A stretch of DNA of 64,000 nt. Origin: Enterococcus sp. DIV2402. GTDB taxonomy: Bacteria > Bacillota > Bacilli > Lactobacillales > Enterococcaceae. The stretch covers positions 2,764,501-2,828,500 of the forward strand of contig NZ_CP147251.1 of the NCBI RefSeq assembly GCF_017426705.2, read 5' to 3'. The notes under the pieces were generated by a model. That model was not told the origin of the DNA and made no database searches. It saw nothing but the letters and a program-made list of their open reading frames with translations. Shown here piece after piece: positions 1-7,649 of the stretch (position 1 is its first letter; each line of letters begins with the position of its first letter). Both the position numbers and the translations under genes were made by a program.

Positions 1-923
1 AAATGAATGACCTCTGTTTTACCATAATTAAATAATTTTGAGCCCCATTCAGGGTGTGTTCCTCTATCACCTGCATGGAAATACTGAGTTTCGGTTCCAT
101 CAAATTGTGCTAACCCTTCGACAACATTTGTTGCAGAATGTGAATGAACAATATCTAACAATACACTAATACCCAAACTATGCGCTGTATCAATCAATAA
201 TTTTAAATCCTCTGGCGTACCAAATTTAGAAGAAACAGCAAAGAAATTCGACACTTGGTAACCGAATGAACCATAATATGGATGCTCTGCAATCGCCATC
301 AATTGAATCGTATTGTAGCCTAATTCCTTCACTCTAGGTAAAACGGTTTCAATATATTCTTGGAATGATGAAATTCCTTCTTTGATTCCCGCCATGCCAA
401 CATGACTTTCATAAATTAATACCGGTTCATCTTGTGGTCGTTTGAACTCTTGGTCCGTCCACTCAAAAGGCTGCGGTGGATCCCAAACTTGACCATCGAA
501 ATCAACCGTCTCTTTTTTTTGTACCACACGCTTACAATAAGTTGGGATGCGTTCAAATTTATCGTTCTCTGTCGTAATTTCAATGCGCACTTTAGAACCA
601 TGAACAAGCTGATCTTCATCTGTAAGTTGAATCTCCCAAACACCATCACCAATATTTTTCAATAAATGGCTTGTACGATTCCACTGATTAAACTCTCCAA
701 TCAAAGCAATTTTTTTCGCATTTGGCGCCCATTCGCGATAGATCCAGCCATTTTTTTGTTTATGAAATCCAAAATAATGATGACCATTCGCAAAGCTAGA
801 AATTTTTTGCCCTTTTTCTAGTAATCGTTTTTTAGTTGTTAAATAATTTTGATTTCTTAAACGAATATCTGAAATATATGGTTTTAAAAATGGATCAATT
901 TCTAAAATTTTTTCACTAAGCAT
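1..923 (-). CDS. 1,4-alpha-glucan branching enzyme-like GH13 protein, 5' part only
   Basis: The N-terminal 307 codons of a gene running off the left edge. It starts at ATG 921-923 behind an AGGAGG site. The N-terminal half looks like a CBM48 beta-sandwich. It is followed by YESHVG, FGYQVSNFFA, and LLDIVHSHS, which is GH13 conserved region I. This combination is typical of eukaryotic-type (GH13_8) branching enzymes, which transfer alpha-1,4 segments to form alpha-1,6 branches in glycogen-like polymers. The catalytic nucleophile and acid/base regions lie outside the window, so activity cannot be confirmed. No other glg genes are visible here. Family assignment is good, but the precise substrate is inferred. 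Confidence 0.8.
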   Translation of the reverse strand, partial: MLSEKILEIDPFLKPYISDIRLRNQNYLTTKKRLLEKGQKISSFANGHHYFGFHKQKNGWIYREWAPNAKKIALIGEFNQWNRTSHLLKNIGDGVWEIQLTDEDQLVHGSKVRIEITTENDKFERIPTYCKRVVQKKETVDFDGQVWDPPQPFEWTDQEFKRPQDEPVLIYESHVGMAGIKEGISSFQEYIETVLPRVKELGYNTIQLMAIAEHPYYGSFGYQVSNFFAVSSKFGTPEDLKLLIDTAHSLGISVLLDIVHSHSATNVVEGLAQFDGTETQYFHAGDRGTHPEWGSKLFNYGKTEVIH

Positions 924-1010
924 ATTGGTACCTCCTATTAATTCAATATTTGAAAAGAAGAGACTGCCTATTATATATATGATTTATTAGAAAATAACTA
1001 CTACCTCCAA

Positions 1011-1460
1011 TCATCGCGTCTTTAACAATACAATTTCTCCTTCTAATTCCTCCCCAGTACGAATAAAAGATAATTTTTCATATAACTTCAATGCCACGTC
1101 GTTTGTTTTTACTGCGCTTATCCGTAAGACATTTTCGGAAATATTTTGATCAAACCAATGAATTCCTTGAATCAATGCTTCTTTGCCATACCCCATATTT
1201 TGAAATTTTGTATCAATCATAAAGCGTTCAATCCACCATGAATCATAGGCATAACTAGCATCAGCAGGATAATGACTAAACATCATAAAACCAATCATTG
1301 CGTCATCTAAATAGATACCTAATGCATGACGATTCTTTTCATACAAACTTTCTAATAACGAGTACCAATTCACACAAACAAATTGTTTCTGTTCATCTGT
1401 CGTCCTTAAGGAAATACATTCTTTATAATTTGTTTGATTAATTTTTTTTAAAACAATCAT
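1011..1460 (-). CDS. GNAT family N-acetyltransferase
   Basis: A 149-residue single-domain protein of the Gcn5-related acetyltransferase fold, which moves an acetyl group from acetyl-CoA to an amine. The acetyl-CoA pyrophosphate loop is seen as QNMGYGKEAL (around residues 92-101), preceded by the beta-strand segment WIERFMID and followed by the NDVALKLYEKLSF motif typical of the C-terminal half. The layout resembles BltD/SpeG-type polyamine or small-molecule acetyltransferases, but the substrate is not evident. The start ATG overlaps the stop codon of a short upstream reading frame (ATGA), so translation is probably coupled to it. It lies in the same orientation as, and upstream of, the GH13 gene, 87 bases away. 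Confidence 0.85.
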   Translation of the reverse strand: MIVLKKINQTNYKECISLRTTDEQKQFVCVNWYSLLESLYEKNRHALGIYLDDAMIGFMMFSHYPADASYAYDSWWIERFMIDTKFQNMGYGKEALIQGIHWFDQNISENVLRISAVKTNDVALKLYEKLSFIRTGEELEGEIVLLKTR

Positions 1461-1492
1461 AAAACAGTCTCCTCATTTTTGAGACTATCCAT
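1457..1492 (-). CDS. putative 11-residue leader peptide of the acetyltransferase gene
   Basis: A short frame MDSLKNEETVL starts at ATG 1490-1492, nine bases after a strong Shine-Dalgarno AAAGGAG, and ends in TGA that overlaps the acetyltransferase ATG by four bases. The frame can be extended upstream to an ATG at 1525 (22 residues), but that ATG has a poor binding site. The acetyltransferase ribosome site (GAGGAG) lies inside this frame and can pair with AGTCTC just upstream. The same AGTCTC segment can instead pair with GAGATAGTCC. The layout is that of a translational attenuator, as in leader-controlled resistance genes. Function is inferred, and no homologue is recognised. Confidence 0.45.
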   Translation of the reverse strand: MDSLKNEETVL

Positions 1493-1598
1493 CCGGACTA
1501 TCTCCTTTTCCGTATTTTGAACCATGCCTAATTATTCTATAACTAAATAAAGAATGGCTATTCTATTTCCATGATATTCTTCAAACAGCCAACTTTTC

Positions 1599-1626
1599 TT
1601 TGTACATTTAATGCTACGTTTATAAT
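1599..1626 (+). promoter_or_regulatory. promoter of the P1B-4 ATPase gene
   Basis: A -35 like TTTGTA (1599-1604) and a perfect -10 TATAAT (1621-1626) are separated by 16 bases, about 130 bases before the ATPase start. The transcribed leader contains an 8-base inverted repeat, TTTCAGAA (1633-1640) and TTCTGAAA (1666-1673). A consensus PerR/Fur box is not obvious. The promoter call rests on sequence match only. Confidence 0.5.
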
Positions 1627-1755
1627 ACCATATTTCAGAAGGGTACTCCAAAACCTCAACATCATTTCTGAAACGATTCTCTTTATCAACTAAGGGATTC
1701 CAATGTCTAAATAATTAGCCTAGTGCTATGTTGTTTATGAAGGAGGGCATTAATT

Positions 1756-3576
1756 ATGTGGACATTATTTGGAACTATCGCTTGCACGCTTAGTTTATTA
1801 GCTGGTTTAATATCAGATATTATGCATTTTGAAGGTAGTTGGCTAATTTATCTTATGGGGATTCTTTTTGGAGGATTGGAAATTACCATTGCAGGTTTAC
1901 GAGAATTAGTGACAGAAAAGCATTTTAATGTTGATTTATTAATGATGATTGCTGCCATTAGTGCAGGAATCATTGGTGATTGGCGCGAAGGTGCGCTCCT
2001 CATTTTTATCTTTAGTTTAAGTCATTTACTTGAAAAATATGCAACGGATAAAAGTACCCGTGCAATCAATCATCTCATTAATCGACAACCGAAAATTGCA
2101 CGAAAAATTTTGGATGATGGTACATATCAAATGATCGATGCCAATCAATTAACGATAGGCGATCACTTGGCTATCTTCAAAGGGGAAAACGTCCCTACTG
2201 ATGGCATCATTTTACAAGGTGCTTCCGAATTGGATGAAGCCGTCGTCAATGGTGAAAGTATGCCTCGCTTAAAGAAAATAAATGAAGAAGTTTTTGGCGG
2301 TACAATTAACTTAGGAAATGAATTAATTATTGAAGTGAACAAAAACAAATCCGAAACAGTCTTCGCAAAAATCATTCAACTAGTCGAGGATGCACAAAAT
2401 AGTCAAACAAAAACCGAAACATTTATTCAAAAAATCGAAAATCGTTATGTTCTAAGTATTCTTTTGGGCGTTCCCTTAGCCATTTTACTGTTTCATTTCA
2501 GTTTAAATTGGTCGTGGAATGAAAGTTTTTATCGTGGCGTAAATTTATTAGTAGTTGCTAGTCCATGTGCGCTAGTCGCTAGTAGTACGCCTGCATTATT
2601 GAGTGCGGTCAGTAACGGAGCTCGTCATGGTGTCTTGTTTAAAGGAGGCACTTACTTAGAAGAACTAGCAGAAATCAGAAGTATTGCCTTTGATAAGACG
2701 GGCACTTTAACAAATGGGCAACCAACTGTTACCAATGTTTTTTGGACTGTTCCCGAACAAGAAATCATTCCGATTGTCATTGGTTTAGAAGAAAAAAGTA
2801 CCCACCCTTTGGCAAAAGCAATCGTTAGAAATTGGCAAACACATCAAAAAAAACAATTAGTGGTTGAAGAACTAACAGCAAAGGGTATTCAAGGAATGGT
2901 TGATGGAAACATTTATTATATTGGAAAAAAAATGGGCTGCTATGAAGATAATCCTCAGATTAAAAAGTGGAAATTGCAAGGAAAAACTGTGGTTTATATG
3001 GAATGTAATCAACAATTTATTGGCGCAATCGCATTATTAGATACGTTAAATAAACATGCCAAAGAAGTCATTCACTATTTTAATGAGGCCAATGTTCATA
3101 CACTGATGCTCACAGGCGATAACCGATATACAGCAACAACTATTGCGCATGAACTTGGTATCGCTGAATACCAATCAGAGTTATTACCAGAAGATAAGGT
3201 TGCTTTTTTAAACGAGCAAAAACAAAAGTTCGGGAAAAATGCGATGCTGGGTGATGGTGTGAACGATGCGCCCGCTCTTGCTACTGCGACTATCGGGATT
3301 GCCATGGGCGAAGGAACGGATGTAGCGATGGATATTGCTGACGTAGTTATTTTAGAAAATAATTTAGCGAAATTAGTGTATACTCATAAATTATCAAAAA
3401 AAATGAAACAAATCATTAAACAAAATATTATTTTTAGTATTGCTATTATTCTGTTATTGGTTCTCATTAATATCTTACAAATTTTAACAATTCCACTAGC
3501 TGTCATTGGACATGAAGGCAGCACTATTTTAGTAATTCTGAATGGACTCCGTTTACTAAAAACTATCCATGATTAA
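1756..3576 (+). CDS. P1B-4-type heavy-metal efflux P-type ATPase (PfeT/ZosA/CoaT-like)
   Basis: A 606-residue ATP-driven metal pump of the cell membrane. It starts directly with membrane helices and has no N-terminal metal-binding domain. The metal-site motif in the fourth helix is SPC (residues 269-271). The phosphorylated Asp is in DKTGTLT (D313), followed by the HP motif (STHPLAKA), GDGVNDAPA, and HEGST (from residue 586) in the last helices. SPC plus HEGxT defines the P1B-4 subgroup, whose studied members export Fe(II), Co(II) or Zn(II) rather than copper. It stands alone between its own promoter and a strong terminator. Transport of iron during peroxide or iron stress is the best guess by family (PfeT of Bacillus, FrvA of Listeria). 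The exact metal is not shown by the sequence. Confidence 0.9.
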   Translation: MWTLFGTIACTLSLLAGLISDIMHFEGSWLIYLMGILFGGLEITIAGLRELVTEKHFNVDLLMMIAAISAGIIGDWREGALLIFIFSLSHLLEKYATDKSTRAINHLINRQPKIARKILDDGTYQMIDANQLTIGDHLAIFKGENVPTDGIILQGASELDEAVVNGESMPRLKKINEEVFGGTINLGNELIIEVNKNKSETVFAKIIQLVEDAQNSQTKTETFIQKIENRYVLSILLGVPLAILLFHFSLNWSWNESFYRGVNLLVVASPCALVASSTPALLSAVSNGARHGVLFKGGTYLEELAEIRSIAFDKTGTLTNGQPTVTNVFWTVPEQEIIPIVIGLEEKSTHPLAKAIVRNWQTHQKKQLVVEELTAKGIQGMVDGNIYYIGKKMGCYEDNPQIKKWKLQGKTVVYMECNQQFIGAIALLDTLNKHAKEVIHYFNEANVHTLMLTGDNRYTATTIAHELGIAEYQSELLPEDKVAFLNEQKQKFGKNAMLGDGVNDAPALATATIGIAMGEGTDVAMDIADVVILENNLAKLVYTHKLSKKMKQIIKQNIIFSIAIILLLVLINILQILTIPLAVIGHEGSTILVILNGLRLLKTIHD

Positions 3577-3581
3577 AAAGG

Positions 3582-3623
3582 TACCCTCTCTGAACGCTAA
3601 TGATGTAGTGCTCAGAGAGGGTA
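3582..3623. terminator. bidirectional hairpin terminator between the ATPase and the GcvH-like gene
   Basis: Twelve-base perfect arms (TACCCTCTCTGA and its complement) around an 18-base loop, placed between two convergent genes with A-rich and T-rich flanks. Confidence 0.75.
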
Positions 3624-3629
3624 TCTTAT

Positions 3630-3968
3630 TTATAAGGCAATAAATTCATCTTGTTCAACATCTTTAAAAGCTAATACCCAAGCATCCAATTCATCTTCAG
3701 TGTGTAATACCTGCATGTCTTGATTTATTTTTTCATTAATTGAAGAAATTACACCTGTTAAAGGACTCACAAACTTACTGACAGTTTGATTGAAGTTACA
3801 TTCAATTAATGGCTCTCCTTGTTGAAAAGCTTGAAGCTCTTTTGGAAGTTCCAGGTGTGTTGCTGTCTTTAACGCCTGTTGTGACAGTTTGGTTAAACCA
3901 ACAACGTATTCTTTTCCATTAAATAAAATCCAAAAATGTTCTGTTTCTTTAAAAACTATTTTCTTCAT
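3630..3968 (-). CDS. GcvH-like (lipoyl-domain fold) protein lacking the lipoyl lysine
   Basis: A 112-residue protein resembling glycine cleavage H proteins along its length: ETEHFWILFNGKEYVVGLT at the start, a central ELP, then SPLTGVISSIN and AWVLAFKDV near the end. In true H proteins the lipoylated lysine is seven residues before the SP of this SP-x-x-G motif. Here that position is Gln in NFNQTVSKFVSP, so it cannot be lipoylated in the usual way. No gcvT, gcvP, lplA or macrodomain/sirtuin gene is nearby. The start is set at ATG 3966-3968 with AAGGA nine bases upstream, in preference to a TTG three codons earlier. The role is unknown; it may be a structural or regulatory relic of an H protein. 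Confidence 0.65.
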   Translation of the reverse strand: MKKIVFKETEHFWILFNGKEYVVGLTKLSQQALKTATHLELPKELQAFQQGEPLIECNFNQTVSKFVSPLTGVISSINEKINQDMQVLHTEDELDAWVLAFKDVEQDEFIAL

Positions 3969-4062
3969 CTCAGACAATCCTTCCCTTTGTTTTTTAAGCT
4001 CTTATATTAAACAATCGGCTGCTTTTATCTGATATTCTAGTTTATAAACAGATTTTTATACT

Positions 4063-4112
4063 AAAAAAGAAACAGCTACGCTTTTTTCTGAATGTAAGCA
4101 AGTATAGCTGTT
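4063..4112 (-). terminator. terminator of the methyltransferase gene
   Basis: On the minus strand, AACAGCTA and TAGCTGTT pair around a loop and are followed by TTTCTTTTTT, a typical intrinsic terminator just after the methyltransferase stop. Confidence 0.65.
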
Positions 4113-4125
4113 CCTTTTTGTGTAA

Positions 4126-4856
4126 TTATTTCTTTTTAACGGATATCAATAACATCATTGGACGTCGCATCTCATCTTTCATTCCCACTAAGTCCATCAT
4201 TTCTTCTGGTGGTTGAGGTTCAATAATGTGCTGGAATTCAAAACCATTTTGTAACAAGGTATTCAAATAAGTGGTTAGTGTACGATGATATTTCGTTACC
4301 TTTTCGCCTAAAAAAGTCGCTTCACGTTTTCCTTCATAATAATAATTATCTACAGGAAAATGTAAAATTTCACCCTTCTCATCGTAATACCAATCTTGTG
4401 TGCCTTGTGAGGTAAATATACGGTGTTCAACTGAAAAAACAAATTCACCCTTGGGTTTCAACCACTTGGCAATATTAGTCACTAAAGATTCAAAATTTTT
4501 TACATAATGAACAGCCAACGAGCTAATCACTACATCAAACGTTGCTGCTGGAAAAGTCACATCTTCCATCGCTATACATTGATAACTGATTTTTCCATCG
4601 CCATTTTTTTCTTGAGCAATTTGTAACATTTTATCTGAAAGATCGATACCAACTACTTCACTTGCACCATTTTCAACCGCATATTTACAATGCCAGCCAT
4701 AACCACACCCTAAATCTAATACGTACTTATTTTGAAAATCAGGTAGAATTTTTCTAATTCTGACCACTCACCAGCTCCTTCTAATCCTTGTTTGGAACGT
4801 GACATTTCGCTGTATTTTAGAAAAAATTTCTCGTCGTTATATTTATTTTCTTTCAC
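4126..4856 (-). pseudogene. class I SAM-dependent methyltransferase, frameshifted near the N terminus
   Basis: The long intact part (4126-4767) has the Rossmann motif VLDLGCGYGWHCKYA, the acidic VVGIDLS, and a post-motif segment VISSLAVHYVKN typical of class I methyltransferases, but no credible start. A good start, GTG 4854-4856 with AAAGGAGGG upstream, opens a frame giving KENKYNDEKFF and SKQGLEGAGEWSELEK, which fits the usual family N terminus. That frame then stops early. The two parts are joined by one extra A in the five-A run at about 4749-4753. Either the gene carries a single-base deletion, the run is a slippage site, or the base call is wrong. The substrate is unknown. A short product starting internally at GTG 4767 would lack the N-terminal helix. 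Confidence 0.7.
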
Positions 4857-4916
4857 TTTCGTCCCTCCTTTGTTACTGCATAGGTTTATCATATATAATT
4901 TTGCTGTTTTTTTGAA

Positions 4917-4956
4917 ATAAAAAAACGTCTAATGCTTGAAAAGCACTAGACGCTCA
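4917..4956. terminator. hairpin terminator after the azoreductase gene
   Basis: Near-perfect arms (AACGTCTAATGCTT and AAGCACTAGACGCT) with a T-run on the minus strand, immediately after the azoreductase stop. Confidence 0.75.
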
Positions 4957-4965
4957 TTTGTTAGC

Positions 4966-5595
4966 TTAAAACTTTTTCGCTACTGCGGCAACGCGTTCCA
5001 TTCCCTCAGCGATAATTTCAGCAGTTTTTGAAGGATCTGCATTGTGTCCTTCAATAATTACTTCATCCGTAATTGTCATACCAAACATACCACCAAAAAC
5101 TTTTTCCATAAACGTCACTGCATTTTCCATTACGCTCATGTCACCTGAATAAATGCCACCACGAGCATTCAATAAAACAATCTCTTTGTCTGCTAATAAT
5201 TGATTCATTGAACCATCTGCATTGTAAGAGAATGTAAAACCTGCTTGGAAAATATAATCGATAAATGTATGCAATGCTGCTGGAATAGTTAAGTTCCACA
5301 TTGGGAAAGCAAATACAATCGTATCAGCTGCAGCGAATTTATCCATCACTTCTTGACGAACAGACATTAATGCTTGTTCTTCTTCATTTAATTCTTGATT
5401 TTGTGCTTGTTTGCCAAATGAATCAAATAATGTTTGACCAATATAAGGCATTGCTTGTGCATAAACATCAAATGTTGTTACTTCCACTTTATTTTTATCT
5501 AAATTTTCTACAAAAACATCAAACATTTTTGCAGAGACGCCATCCGGACGGTTATTTGCTTTAACAACTAAAATCTTTTTCAAATCAATTTCCAC
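4966..5595 (-). CDS. azoR: FMN-dependent NAD(P)H azoreductase / quinone reductase
   Basis: A 209-residue flavodoxin-fold reductase of the AzoR/AcpD family, which reduces quinones and azo compounds by two-electron transfer and is used against electrophile stress. Seen in the sequence: the N-terminal strand KKILVVKANNRPDGVSAKM that wraps the FMN phosphate, the FAFPMWNLTIPAALHTFIDYI active-site segment, and LLNARGGIYSG binding the flavin ring. Length matches the family (about 200-210). It is monocistronic, with a promoter overlapped by two tandem palindromes, so it is probably controlled by a thiol-sensing HxlR/MarR repressor. No such repressor gene lies beside it. A second possible start two to three codons downstream cannot be excluded. 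Confidence 0.88.
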   Translation of the reverse strand: MEIDLKKILVVKANNRPDGVSAKMFDVFVENLDKNKVEVTTFDVYAQAMPYIGQTLFDSFGKQAQNQELNEEEQALMSVRQEVMDKFAAADTIVFAFPMWNLTIPAALHTFIDYIFQAGFTFSYNADGSMNQLLADKEIVLLNARGGIYSGDMSVMENAVTFMEKVFGGMFGMTITDEVIIEGHNADPSKTAEIIAEGMERVAAVAKKF

Positions 5596-5621
5596 CTTTT
5601 CAATAAGTTATAACAGAGGTT

Positions 5622-5650
5622 AGTATACTATAGATTTATTTCACTTACAA
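5622..5650 (-). promoter_or_regulatory. azoR promoter
   Basis: On the minus strand, -35 TTGTAA (5645-5650), a 17-base spacer and -10 TATACT (5622-5627), 27 bases before the azoR start. Confidence 0.65.
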
Positions 5651-5676
5651 TAAATAAGCACTTACTATATATAAGT
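5643..5676. promoter_or_regulatory. tandem palindromic operators at the azoR promoter
   Basis: Two directly adjacent 17-base units, each ACTTA-N7-TAAGY (5643-5659 and 5660-5676). The first overlaps the -35 element. The TTAC...GTAA core is like that recognised by HxlR/MarR-type quinone sensors such as YodB. The regulator is not identified. Confidence 0.55.
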
Positions 5677-5743
5677 AAATAATTATATTGATTAACCCTC
5701 AGTCTATTCAATAAAAAAAAGAGGAGTATAATTGTAAAACTTT

Positions 5744-7630
5744 TTACATCAAAAAATAGCTATAACGCGTTTCCGTACGAGAAAGTTCTTCTAGTTTCGT
5801 TGAATCATCCACAATTCGTTGAATGATATTAAACAGCATCTTTAACTTTTGCTTATCTTCTTTAATTGCCAAATCGACGTATAAACAATATTCGATTTGA
5901 TTGGATTTTTCTAATCGTAAAATTTTAAAGTTCTCTTTTTCAGAATCAAGATTTAGATAAAGATGAATATTGCCATTTAAAGGAAGATAGTCATAAGAAG
6001 CTACTTGCTTAATCGGTTCTTCTAATGCTTGAATCTCAAAACTAAACGGTGGTAATTTTTTTTCATACTCAAACGCTTGGAAAAATAAATATTTCAATGA
6101 ATCTATATATTGTAATTCATCCATTTCTTCTTCAACAAAATAAATTGGATTATGTTGAATATTTAATTTTTTGCCATAATTTGAGCATAAATAAAGATCA
6201 TATGCATGATTACTTTGCAAATCTAGTTCATAAAGCACTTTTGTTTCAATTCGATCAATAAATTCAGAAAAATGATGTTGAAGGTTAAATTTTAATTGCT
6301 GCGTTGATAAACGTCCATCAATAGCAATAATAGCTACATTTAATTTTCTGTGTTCTAACACAATTCGATTTAACATTCCATAAAAAGTCAAAAAGATTAA
6401 GTGCTGTTCACGTTTTGAAAAATGATAATGATATGTCTTAAAAAATTTTTTATAGATTTTTTTCATATAATAGCGAAGAATAGGTTGATGACCATCATTT
6501 TTGAAATCATTGTATCTTAAATCGATGCTATCAGAAACATTCAACATAATTTTTAGACTGATAGGAATCATAATTTTTAATAAATCTTTTAAGCATGTAT
6601 AATCATCAAATGCATCAATTTGTAAATATTCAGAGACTTCTCTTAATAAAAAATTTCTAGTTTCTTCTGCTAAATTAATTAAATAATTATAATTTTCTTT
6701 ACTACAATCAACAAAACGATATAAATCGGTACTAAAAATCGCAATATAGGTCAAAAACTGAATAATTTCTTCAGTAAATTCAAAGCCCTCAAATTTATTT
6801 CGTAATTTTTGAAGAATTTCTATCACTAAATAATACTCATCTGTCTCCTTATACTCAAATAAAATTTCTGGTAAACCTAACGTGATAGTATTTTTATATA
6901 AAGTTTGATTACGAAAATAGAGCAAATATACAATAAAACGTTCAGCATTAATATCGGAAAATACAATACGAGATTTAGTAATTGATTTAAAAAAAGTTTG
7001 TCGAATTTTTTCTTTTTCACAATTGTCACAATAGAAAAACGCACTATATTCTGGAATACCAAAATCATTACTGGCATTCTTGTCAAAATAGCGATACATT
7101 CGAATAGTTAATAAAACTTTTTTGAAGGTTGCTCCTTTAATCATCATGCCATAATGTGGACGACTAACTAAAGATAAATCATATTGTGAAAGCATTTGTT
7201 TTACTTCTTGCAGTTCACGATTAATTGAATAATTGATAACTAATTTTCTTTGAATTTCTTCTACTTTAATTGGTTTTTTTGATGATAAAAAGCAACGGAC
7301 AATATAATTTACGCGATGATCAAACTCACTTTCAATTGTTGTTGATGGAAAAATTTGATAAAATTCTTTAATTTTATTCTCGTATTCCTTTTCAAGGATT
7401 TCCATCTTATACCCAAGTGAGCGTTTGGAAACAATCGCCATTTCTGGACTGTCAATTTCTTCTTTCAACTGTTTGATATCGGTTTTAATGGTTCGGGAGG
7501 TCACCTTAAGTTGGTCAGCTAGCTCTTCACTCGTCAAATAATCATCTGCACGAAAAAGAAGGAGAAACAATGCTTTGTGCCTAGGTTTTTCATCTAAAAA
7601 TTTTAATTTCTCAGATATTCCTAAGTGCAT
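5744..7630 (-). CDS. PRD-containing transcriptional regulator of the adjacent PTS operon
   Basis: A 628-residue regulator. An N-terminal winged helix (TSEELADQLKVTSRTIKTDIKQLKEEI, about residues 33-57) is followed by a second Mga/DeoR-like helix-turn-helix (about 100-160) and two regions resembling PTS regulation domains (about 185-290 and 300-420). The C-terminal third has no motif I recognise and lacks a clear EIIA domain. Such proteins bind DNA as phosphorylation-dependent activators of sugar operons. It is the last gene of the operon, 19 bases after the phosphatase, so it probably controls its own transcription unit. An exact subfamily (BglG/LicR/MtlR versus Mga) cannot be fixed by eye. 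Confidence 0.75.
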   Translation of the reverse strand: MHLGISEKLKFLDEKPRHKALFLLLFRADDYLTSEELADQLKVTSRTIKTDIKQLKEEIDSPEMAIVSKRSLGYKMEILEKEYENKIKEFYQIFPSTTIESEFDHRVNYIVRCFLSSKKPIKVEEIQRKLVINYSINRELQEVKQMLSQYDLSLVSRPHYGMMIKGATFKKVLLTIRMYRYFDKNASNDFGIPEYSAFFYCDNCEKEKIRQTFFKSITKSRIVFSDINAERFIVYLLYFRNQTLYKNTITLGLPEILFEYKETDEYYLVIEILQKLRNKFEGFEFTEEIIQFLTYIAIFSTDLYRFVDCSKENYNYLINLAEETRNFLLREVSEYLQIDAFDDYTCLKDLLKIMIPISLKIMLNVSDSIDLRYNDFKNDGHQPILRYYMKKIYKKFFKTYHYHFSKREQHLIFLTFYGMLNRIVLEHRKLNVAIIAIDGRLSTQQLKFNLQHHFSEFIDRIETKVLYELDLQSNHAYDLYLCSNYGKKLNIQHNPIYFVEEEMDELQYIDSLKYLFFQAFEYEKKLPPFSFEIQALEEPIKQVASYDYLPLNGNIHLYLNLDSEKENFKILRLEKSNQIEYCLYVDLAIKEDKQKLKMLFNIIQRIVDDSTKLEELSRTETRYSYFLM

Positions 7631-7649
7631 AGTCTCACCTCCTTTACCA

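Noticed and set aside
1756..3576. Copper ATPase belonging to the copYZ regulon
   Set aside because: The helix motif is SPC, not CPC, it has HEGST, and no cop box lies upstream.
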